Shown: piece after piece, positions 57,380-64,000 of the stretch
How the letters are laid out: every line of letters begins with the position of its first letter
How positions within the stretch are numbered: position 1 is the stretch's first letter
NCBI GenBank assembly: GCA_039795165.1
Contig: JBDKER010000029.1
Location: 1 to 64,000 of the forward strand
DNA length: 64,000 bases
Direction: 5' to 3'
From: V1-33 sp039795165
Lineage (GTDB): Bacteria > Verrucomicrobiota > Verrucomicrobiia > Verrucomicrobiales > V1-33
Position numbers and translations under genes: made by a program
Notes under the pieces: generated by a model
Databases searched by the model: none
What the model was told of the DNA's origin: nothing
Seen by the model: only the letters and a program-made list of their open reading frames with translations

Positions 57380-60324
57380 GAATCCGCGCGACAGTCCTGA
57401 CGGTCATTTCGCTTGCGGTGGTGCTGCCTGCGCCTGCTGCGAAGAAGCCGAGTGGTGATGGTCACTGGGCGTTTCAGCCAGTCTCGTCGCCATCGGTTCC
57501 GGCGGTGCGTGAGTCTGCGTGGCCGCGCCATGCCATTGATTCGTTCATCCTTGCGGAACTTGAGAAGAAGGGACTTCCGCCGTCTGTGGAAGCGGATCCT
57601 GGATCATGGCTGCGGCGGGTTTCGCTGGATCTGACCGGACTGCCACCGTCGCCGGATGAAGTCACTGCCTTTCTTGCTGCGGTGGTGGATGGGGAGCAGC
57701 GGGAAGCCGTCTATGCAGCTGCCGTGGATCGGTTGCTTGCCAGTCCGCATTATGGAGAACGCCAGGCGCAGCATTGGCTCGATCTTGTCCGCTATGCCGA
57801 TACGCATGGGTTCGAGGTCAATACCGAGCGGCCGAATGCATGGCCGTACCGTGACTATGTGATCCGTGCCTTCAATGACGACCGGCCTTACGACCGTTTT
57901 CTTCACGAGCAGATTGCCGGGTCGGGTCCGGAAGGCGATGCAGCGACTGGCTTCCTGCTCACGGCCAGCGTGCTTTTGCCTGGCCAGATTGGGAAAGACG
58001 AACCATCCATCCGGCTTGCGCGTCAGGATTCGCTTGATGAGATTGTCGTCAACATCAGTCAGACATTCCTTGGACTGAGCGTTGGCTGTGCCCGTTGTCA
58101 CGATCACAAGTTCGATCCTGTCAGTCAGCGGGAATACTTTGCCATGCAGGCCTTTGTGGCTGGGGTGGAGTATGAAGACCGGGAACTGCGCACACCGGAG
58201 GCCATGGCTGGGAGGGCGAAGGCCGACGCCCTGCGCAGCAGGATCGGTGAAATCGATAATCAGCTGGGGACCTTTGCTCCGCTGGCTCAGCCGGGACGGG
58301 TGAGTCTGCCGCCGCCCGATCCGCGTGGTGAATCCGCGGAATTTCCGGCGACGGAAGCGGTGGCCGTGCGCTTTTCGATTCACGATGCGAATCTGCATCC
58401 GGCGCTTGGGCTGATTGAACCCTGCCTTGATGAATTCGAGGTGTTCACGGCTGCAGAGCCGGCGGTGAATGCTGCCCTTGCCAGCCACGGGGCCGTGGCG
58501 GGCGCGGCGGGATCAAAGGAATCCGAGCGGCACCGGTTGGCCCATCTCAACGATGGCCAGTACGGCAACGATCGATCGTGGATGTCCGATGCCATCGGCA
58601 CGGGTCAGATTACCATAAGCTTTCCGCAGCCGACCCGTGTGAACCGGGCCGCATGGAGCCGTGACCGGCTTGGTCAATTGACCGACCGTCTGCCGACGGC
58701 ATGGACCCTTGAAGTGTGTGGCCCGGATGGATCGTGGATGACGGTCGCCGAGCGTCGGCCGTTGCGGCCAGCCGTCAATCCGCGCGCCAATACCGACCGT
58801 TTTGAGTCTGTCACCGCGCAGCAGCTCCGCTTTGTGATCGCCGCGACCAACAGTCTCGAGCCATGCCTTGATGAGATTGAAGTCTTCTCGACGCAGAACG
58901 TGAACGTGGCTCGTGCGGCGGGCATCACGACTGGCAGCGACAGCACGGTGCCTGGTCGTCACGAACGCGCATTTCTGAACGACGGACTTCCAGGCAATGA
59001 ACACAGCTGGATGTCGGGTGAGCAGGGCCGGGGCACCGTTGTCCTGACCTTTCCCGAGCCCGTGGAGATTGATCGGGTTGTCTGGGGACGCGACCGCACG
59101 GGGAAATTCGAGGATCGGCTCCCGACCGAGTACCGCATCGAGGTTCTGGATGGCGATGGATGGAGGACGGTGGCGGATTCCGGGGACCGTCGCCCGTTTG
59201 TTGCCGGCATGGATTCCGGGCCTGCCTTCACGGTGGCTGGATTGCAGCCGGAGGACAAGGCAGCGGCACTGGCCTTGCTAGCGCAGAAGAAGGAAGCGGA
59301 AGGAGCCCTGCGCGAAGTTCAGGGCGGTCAACTGGTCTTCGGTGGCAAGTTCCGGCAACCCGATCGCATTCATGTGCTGCGCCGAGGCGACCCGGAACAA
59401 CCGATGGACGAAACGGGGCCCGCAGCTCCCGCCGTGCTCGGATCGCTCGCGCTTGAGCCGGCGACGCCCGAAGCGGATCGCCGCGTGGCTCTTGCCAATT
59501 GGCTGGCGCAGCCGTCGCATCCACTCACGGCGCGCGTCATGGTGAACCGCCTCTGGCAATCTCATTTCGGTACTGGGATTGTGTCCACTCCGAGTGATTT
59601 CGGGCTCGCGGGATCGCCGCCGTCGCACCCGGCCTTGCTCGACTGGCTGGCCGGGGAATTTGTCAGGAACGGGTGGTCGGTCAAAGCCATGCATCGGCTG
59701 ATGGTCCTGTCGTCAACGTACCGTCAGGCCTCTTCGGTGCTGGCGAATCCGGCGGGCGAGGCCGCGCTGCGTGTTGATGCCGACGTCCGTTTGCTCTGGC
59801 GTTATCCGAACCGGCGCATGGAAGCCGAGTCGCTGCGCGACACGATGCTGGCGGCGGCGGGTCTGCTCAATCCTGCCATGTTCGGCCGTGGCTACGATCT
59901 CTTTGATCAGCGCGGCGGACTGAGTGGGTTTCAGCCGATCGAATCCTTTTCCGGTGACGGCCTGCGCCGCATGATTTATGCCCACAAGATCCGGCGCGAA
60001 CGCGAGGCGGTCTTTGGGGCCTTTGATTGTCCGGATGCCGGGCAGAGTACCGACCGCCGCCGCGAATCGACGACACCGATTCAGGCGCTCAATCTGTTCA
60101 ATAGCCGCTTCACTGCGGAGACGGCGGCCGCGCTGGCGGCGCGTCTTGAACGCGAATGCCCGACTGATTCTGATGCCCGGATCCGGCGACTCTTTCTGCT
60201 CTGCCTTGGCCGGGCCCCGTCGGCAGCGGAAGCCGAGGCGATCCGGGCGACCCTTGCTGAGAGCAGTCTGGTCAATGTCTGCCGGACCATGCTCAATGCG
60301 AATGCCTTTGTTTTCTGGCCGTGA
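57376..60324 (+). CDS. DUF1549/DUF1553 (PSD1) protein with two inserted discoidin-like domains
   Basis: A 982-residue exported protein; start at MRIRATVL (57376), cleavage near APAAKK. DUF1549 lies at about residues 50-260 (AIDSFILAELEKKGL, SLDLTGLPPSPDEV, QHWLDLVRYADTHGFE) and contains CARCHDHKFDP, a heme-like site. Two tandem beta-sandwich modules follow (about 320-620), each with a LNDG-x-x-GN-x-x-SWMS segment and a PCLDE(F/I)EVF segment, resembling F5/8 type C carbohydrate-binding domains. DUF1553 closes the protein (LANWLAQPSHPLTARVMVNR, RMEAESLRD). The insert suggests attachment to a glycan. It is coupled to the unknown gene upstream. Confidence 0.88.
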   Translation: MRIRATVLTVISLAVVLPAPAAKKPSGDGHWAFQPVSSPSVPAVRESAWPRHAIDSFILAELEKKGLPPSVEADPGSWLRRVSLDLTGLPPSPDEVTAFLAAVVDGEQREAVYAAAVDRLLASPHYGERQAQHWLDLVRYADTHGFEVNTERPNAWPYRDYVIRAFNDDRPYDRFLHEQIAGSGPEGDAATGFLLTASVLLPGQIGKDEPSIRLARQDSLDEIVVNISQTFLGLSVGCARCHDHKFDPVSQREYFAMQAFVAGVEYEDRELRTPEAMAGRAKADALRSRIGEIDNQLGTFAPLAQPGRVSLPPPDPRGESAEFPATEAVAVRFSIHDANLHPALGLIEPCLDEFEVFTAAEPAVNAALASHGAVAGAAGSKESERHRLAHLNDGQYGNDRSWMSDAIGTGQITISFPQPTRVNRAAWSRDRLGQLTDRLPTAWTLEVCGPDGSWMTVAERRPLRPAVNPRANTDRFESVTAQQLRFVIAATNSLEPCLDEIEVFSTQNVNVARAAGITTGSDSTVPGRHERAFLNDGLPGNEHSWMSGEQGRGTVVLTFPEPVEIDRVVWGRDRTGKFEDRLPTEYRIEVLDGDGWRTVADSGDRRPFVAGMDSGPAFTVAGLQPEDKAAALALLAQKKEAEGALREVQGGQLVFGGKFRQPDRIHVLRRGDPEQPMDETGPAAPAVLGSLALEPATPEADRRVALANWLAQPSHPLTARVMVNRLWQSHFGTGIVSTPSDFGLAGSPPSHPALLDWLAGEFVRNGWSVKAMHRLMVLSSTYRQASSVLANPAGEAALRVDADVRLLWRYPNRRMEAESLRDTMLAAAGLLNPAMFGRGYDLFDQRGGLSGFQPIESFSGDGLRRMIYAHKIRREREAVFGAFDCPDAGQSTDRRRESTTPIQALNLFNSRFTAETAAALAARLERECPTDSDARIRRLFLLCLGRAPSAAEAEAIRATLAESSLVNVCRTMLNANAFVFWP

Positions 60325-60344
60325 TTTCCGACCACACGATTCCG

Positions 60345-61877
60345 ATGCGCTGGTTCAGTTTCCTTGTTTCACTGCTGGTTAGTGTGATTGTTCCGTGGGT
60401 GGCGGCGGCGGCTGACGATCTGACTCCGGCGCGCATTCCCGAGGGACTGTGCGCGGCCCGGATTTTTGGGGATCATATGATTCTGCAGCGGCAGAAGCCG
60501 GTGACGATCTGGGGATGGGCGAAGGCCGGCGAGACGGTCACGGTGAGTTTCGCAGGGCAGTCGAAGACGGCGACTGCGGGGACGGGCCGGCTTTGGCGGG
60601 TTACTCTTGAACCGATGGAAGCCTCGTTCGAGGGCCGCGAACTGACGGTGACGTCTTCCGGTGGTGCGCTGACGTTCCGCGATGTGCTCGTGGGTGAGGT
60701 CTGGCACTGCGGCGGGCAAAGCAACATGTCGTTTCCGCTGTGGGTGCGCACGGATGGCTTTGAGGAAAAGGATGCGGACAAGTTCCCCTTCATCAGGGCC
60801 ATGGCGACGCTGCATGGTGAGTTTGCCGACCCTCCGTATGATGTGAAGAAGACGGCGTCGGGCGATCCATGGCTGATCTGGGCATTGCCGGATCCCCAGC
60901 CAACGCTTCCGTTCGACCGTCCATGGATGGTCTTCGGAAAGGAAGCACTGGGACTGCATGGTCAGCCGTTTTCTGCGTTCGGCTTCTGGTTTGCGCGGAA
61001 GCTCTACGAAGAACTGAAGGTGCCCATTGGGCTGGTGGATACTTCGGTGGGCGGCACCCTGGCGCATTACTGGGCGTCGCCGGAATTGCTGCGCGGCGTG
61101 CCGGAGATGAAGGAAATCCTTGCCAGGCCATCGCCGCCGTGGGTTCCGGGTTGTCTGTATCACACCACGATCCTTCCGATCCGGGATTTTGCGATGCGGG
61201 GATCTCTTTTCTATCTCGGCGAGAACAACTCCATGGATCCCGTCTTCACGCGGGCCTTCGAGGGAAGCTGCCGCGCCGTGATTGCTTCATGGCGCGATGC
61301 GTTCCGGGATCCGGCGCATCCATTCTGCCTCATTCAGACTGGGAACTGCGGCCCGCAGCCCGAGCTTTACGGCCCCAGTGGATTTCAGATCGTGCAGGAA
61401 GCCCAGCTCCGCATTCAGCAGACTACCCCGCACACGGGGATCACGGTCACGGCCGACGAACTTCATGGCGACCTGCATAACATGCGCAAGCAGGCCCCAG
61501 CCGAACGTACCGTCCGCTGGGCCATGGCGGAAGTCTACGGCCGGAAAGACAAGGCGCAGCCATGGGGATCGCCGGTCCTCGTTTCCCATGAAGCGCGCAG
61601 TGGCCGGCTCGTGCTCGAGTTCAGGCTGATGGGCGACGATGCGCTGACGCTGCGGGCCGAACCGTCGGGTTTCGTGATTGCCGGGAGCGACCGTAAATTC
61701 ATCGAAGCGAAGGCCAAGGTCATTGGCCCGCGCACCGTTGAGGTCTGGAACGAATCGATGGCCGAGCCCGTGGCCGCGCGCTTTGGGTGGGCGGGTCGGC
61801 CGATTCTCAATCTCTGGACAACGTCCGGGCTTCCGGTTTCTCCTTTCCGGACCGATCCGTGGTCCATGGATCCGTGA
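60345..61877 (+). CDS. Secreted sialate O-acetylesterase-like SGNH hydrolase
   Basis: A 510-residue exported esterase; ATG at 60345 (MRWFSFLVS) gives a signal peptide ending near AAAAD; a GTG at 60321 overlapping the previous stop is an alternative. The N-terminal RIFGDHMILQRQKPVTIWGWA and DVLVGEVWHCGGQSNM, with the nucleophilic Ser, are diagnostic of sialate O-acetylesterases. The C-terminal His block is less clear (ADELHGDLHN). It likely removes acetyl groups from decorated glycans in the periplasm. It closes the DUF1501 operon and supports a carbohydrate role for it. Confidence 0.85.
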   Translation: MRWFSFLVSLLVSVIVPWVAAAADDLTPARIPEGLCAARIFGDHMILQRQKPVTIWGWAKAGETVTVSFAGQSKTATAGTGRLWRVTLEPMEASFEGRELTVTSSGGALTFRDVLVGEVWHCGGQSNMSFPLWVRTDGFEEKDADKFPFIRAMATLHGEFADPPYDVKKTASGDPWLIWALPDPQPTLPFDRPWMVFGKEALGLHGQPFSAFGFWFARKLYEELKVPIGLVDTSVGGTLAHYWASPELLRGVPEMKEILARPSPPWVPGCLYHTTILPIRDFAMRGSLFYLGENNSMDPVFTRAFEGSCRAVIASWRDAFRDPAHPFCLIQTGNCGPQPELYGPSGFQIVQEAQLRIQQTTPHTGITVTADELHGDLHNMRKQAPAERTVRWAMAEVYGRKDKAQPWGSPVLVSHEARSGRLVLEFRLMGDDALTLRAEPSGFVIAGSDRKFIEAKAKVIGPRTVEVWNESMAEPVAARFGWAGRPILNLWTTSGLPVSPFRTDPWSMDP

Positions 61878-61907
61878 GGAGCGGGGCGGTTGGGGGGCCG
61901 GGAATCT

Positions 61908-62249
61908 TCAGCGTGCGGCGAGCAGAATGGCGAGGGCGTCGAGGCCGGACATGCCCTTGGAGATGCCGAGCTGGGCAGCGGGTTCGCTGACTTCGGCGAT
62001 GGTGGCCTTGAAGAGGTCTTCTGGTTCGCAGAGTGGGTGTTCCGGTGTGCCGCGGGCGATGGCGACGGCCATTTGGAATTTTCCGGCGGTGTGGACGTCG
62101 TAGATGCCGCAGCCGACGATGCCGCGTTCGGTATGGATCGCGCAGTATTGTCCACCGGGCCAGCGGTAGGAAGTGCCGAGAACCGGGCCGTGTGGAGTCT
62201 GCATGATTTCGTGGCGGGCGTGCAGGGAATCGAGCTGAGTGGCGTTCAT
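61908..62249 (-). CDS. DUF1805 domain protein
   Basis: A 113-residue cytosolic protein; start at MNATQLDSL (62249). GIVGCGIYDVHTAGKFQMAV and KGMSGLDALAILL are the DUF1805 (YunC-type) core; length fits. The role is unknown. It converges with the esterase gene and lies 25 bp downstream of the ThuA fusion, so it is probably cotranscribed with that gene. Confidence 0.82.
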   Translation of the reverse strand: MNATQLDSLHARHEIMQTPHGPVLGTSYRWPGGQYCAIHTERGIVGCGIYDVHTAGKFQMAVAIARGTPEHPLCEPEDLFKATIAEVSEPAAQLGISKGMSGLDALAILLAAR

Positions 62250-62274
62250 GATGGCGGGCGTGGATGGAAGTGGT

Positions 62275-64000
62275 TCAGGGAGGGGAAGCGGCCCAGCGGA
62301 CGGCATTGCCGAGCAATTGCTGGTAGGCTGGGTGGGAGTGGGCGGGTTCGGCGTGACCGAGCGAGATATTGACGACTCTGCATTTGGGGTCGGTCACGGT
62401 CCAGACCGACGGGTAGACTTTATTGGTTTTGTTGTCCGGGGAATTTTCTGCAAGGATTTCGGTGGGGGTCTCGGCGTCGAGGATGGCGTGGTAGCTTTCA
62501 TCGCGGATGAGGAAGCTGCGGGGGACATCCTTGGTGACCGGGTGGTTGGGACTGGTGATGTTGACCGTGATGTCGCCTGAGCCATGGCCTTTGGCTCCGC
62601 CGCCCACGAAGCGCTGATTGAACCCTGTGTGCGGGGCGTAGTTGCGCCATGTTCCCGCGTGCAGAATGACGAGGCCTTTGCCTGCGTCCGCGAAGGCATG
62701 GAGGGCCTGCATGAAATTGGTGCGGCTGAAGCTCGGGTGATTGGCGCTGAAGACGACGACATCGGCGAGGGGAAGCAGGGCGCGGGCTTCGTCGGCATTG
62801 GGGGTCGCGGCTGTGTCGATTCCGCCGAGGCCGCGCAGCGTTTCGGAGTCCTTGCGGAGAAAGAAGCGGGGGAAATCGTGCGCGCCTCCGGCTCCCGTGA
62901 GCAGCACACGAAGGGTCCCCTTGGCCTTTGGTTCCGCGAACTTCTGTCCGGTGGGCAGGGTGGTGCGGGGATGGTCCGGACTGTCCGGCGGTGGCGGTAC
63001 TTGCGAAGGTGCCGGCGCTGCTGGCGGGCTGGCCGCGGGTGCTGGTGCTGGTGCTGCTGGTGGCGGTGAACCTTCTGGGAGTTCTGCGGTGATGGCGGCG
63101 GTGGTGGCGGCGCAGCGGGTGAGGGGGCTTTCGAGGATGATGCGTTCGAGCGGGGATTTTCGGGCGACGGGGAGTGAGAACGTGCGGATTTGTTTGCTGC
63201 TGACGATGCCGTCGGCGAACTGCGAGCCGGGGACTTCGGTGCGGCGGATGTAATCGGCGAATTCGTGTCCGGCTCGGAGGGTGAAGGATTCCGTGCCATC
63301 CGGGTGAACGAACGTGACCTTCATGGCGGGGAGGTTGGCTCCTTGCTGGCCGCCCCAGCCAGCGACTCCGCCGAGGAAGTGGATGCGTTGTGCTGGGAAG
63401 CCGACCGGAATTTCGACCTTGGCGGGGTAGGTAGCGGCGTGGGTGCCGGGACGGTCCGCGCGGAGAACAATGAGGGTGCGACCGTCCGGGGAATCCTCTG
63501 GTTTGGCGAGCTGGAAGGGAATGCCATTGGCGGTGACGCGTCCCAATTGAACGAAGGGGAATGTGTTGTCGCGGTTGGCGGTGGAATTATAAAGGCCGAG
63601 CCGGTTATCTGCGGTGAAGGCGGCGGCGAGGTCGAGGGGATGGAAGTTGCTGCCGCTGGCGGTGGGCTGGGCGGGCTGGGGAGCCGACTGGAGGTAGGCG
63701 ATGATGTCGCGGAGGGCCTCGGCACCGAGGGCTTCGAGTCCCTGGGGCATGAGGGAAGCCTGCGAACTGCGGAGATCCGCGATGTCTGCCTTGGGTAGGT
63801 CGAGCGAAACACCAGCGGGAAGCCGGATGCGGAGCGACGCTTCATTTTCTCCTGCGATGAGGGCACTGTGCTGGGCCCCGTCCTTCATGGTGATGTTCCA
63901 TGTGCGGTGTTCATCGTCGACCGAGCGGTCTGGATCGATGAGGTGGACGAGGAGGTCGGCCACTGGATGAGATCCCATGCCATCGAGGGCCGGACCGACG
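62275..64000 (-). CDS. Partial PVC-type heme protein fused to a C-terminal ThuA domain
   Basis: The frame is open to the right edge, so the N-terminus is missing; at least 574 residues are seen. The first part (GPALDGMGSHPVADLLVHLIDPDR ... SLMPQGLEALGAEALRDIIAYL) is the tail of a PVC cytochrome c domain after its heme site. A beta-sandwich-like middle is followed by a Pro/Ala linker of about 50 residues. The C-terminal 220 residues are ThuA-like (RVLLTGAGGAHDFPRFF, VVILHAGTW-type GLVILHAGTW, RFVGGGAKGHG, YHAILD), a class I glutamine amidotransferase-like fold linked to trehalose or sugar use. A Met at 63978 is internal, not the start. Confidence 0.82.
   Translation of the reverse strand, partial: VGPALDGMGSHPVADLLVHLIDPDRSVDDEHRTWNITMKDGAQHSALIAGENEASLRIRLPAGVSLDLPKADIADLRSSQASLMPQGLEALGAEALRDIIAYLQSAPQPAQPTASGSNFHPLDLAAAFTADNRLGLYNSTANRDNTFPFVQLGRVTANGIPFQLAKPEDSPDGRTLIVLRADRPGTHAATYPAKVEIPVGFPAQRIHFLGGVAGWGGQQGANLPAMKVTFVHPDGTESFTLRAGHEFADYIRRTEVPGSQFADGIVSSKQIRTFSLPVARKSPLERIILESPLTRCAATTAAITAELPEGSPPPAAPAPAPAASPPAAPAPSQVPPPPDSPDHPRTTLPTGQKFAEPKAKGTLRVLLTGAGGAHDFPRFFLRKDSETLRGLGGIDTAATPNADEARALLPLADVVVFSANHPSFSRTNFMQALHAFADAGKGLVILHAGTWRNYAPHTGFNQRFVGGGAKGHGSGDITVNITSPNHPVTKDVPRSFLIRDESYHAILDAETPTEILAENSPDNKTNKVYPSVWTVTDPKCRVVNISLGHAEPAHSHPAYQQLLGNAVRWAASPP

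Overview
This 64 kb window is a high-GC, gene-dense chromosomal segment, almost certainly from a member of the Verrucomicrobiota (PVC superphylum). The evidence is its set of lineage-typical secreted proteins: DUF1501, DUF1549/DUF1553, DUF1552 and DUF1592/DUF1588 proteins, a large dehydrogenase/cytochrome fusion, Tat-exported Gfo/Idh/MocA oxidoreductases, a sulfatase, a ThuA protein and a PEP-CTERM protein. Core genes (initiator tRNA, pgsA, proC, rpsB-tsf, topoisomerase IV A, rsfS) show that it is chromosome rather than plasmid or phage. No prophage, CRISPR array or intact insertion sequence was seen.

Layout. 0-12.5 kb: a minus-strand series (MazG-like, proC, DUF4126, U32/RlhA, cytochrome c, PQQ propeller, Gfo/Idh/MocA, BioH-like, small membrane protein, RidA, D-threonine-aldolase-fold enzyme), several overlapping by ATGA, ending at tRNA-fMet and a terminator. 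12.5-25 kb: SGNH hydrolase, pgsA, a 1,899-residue alpha-2-macroglobulin with a small partner, lysine 2,3-aminomutase, and a TolB-M28-PDZ peptidase. 25-26.2 kb: a small island containing a putative selenocysteine-encoding heavy-metal-binding protein, flanked by 9-bp tandem repeats in opposite orientation and an IS3 remnant. 26.2-39 kb: thioredoxin-like protein, cytochrome/dehydrogenase fusion, topoisomerase IV A, a DUF1552/DUF1592 pair and a large surface protein. 39-41.7 kb: rpsB-tsf followed by two 197-bp multi-hairpin repeats. 41.7-49 kb: sulfatase, RsfS, two related beta-propeller surface proteins (one PEP-CTERM), a probable small structured RNA, and a VWA protein. 49-53 kb: an overlapping operon BioC, PglD-like, YjhG/YagF dehydratase, 5-formyl-THF cyclo-ligase. 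53-64 kb: a secreted-protein operon (divergent subtilase, DUF1501, unknown, DUF1549/1553, sialate-esterase-like), then DUF1805 and a ThuA fusion cut by the window edge.

Functionally the window mixes housekeeping with an extracytoplasmic degradation/oxidation programme (sulfatase, esterases, c-type cytochromes, Tat oxidoreductases, peptidases) typical of polysaccharide-degrading Verrucomicrobia. The most notable observation is the in-frame TGA at 25343-25345. It falls exactly at the first Cys of a heavy-metal-associated CxxC motif, the frame continues intact beyond it, and a SECIS-like hairpin follows directly. All function calls come from reading the sequence; no database search was run.
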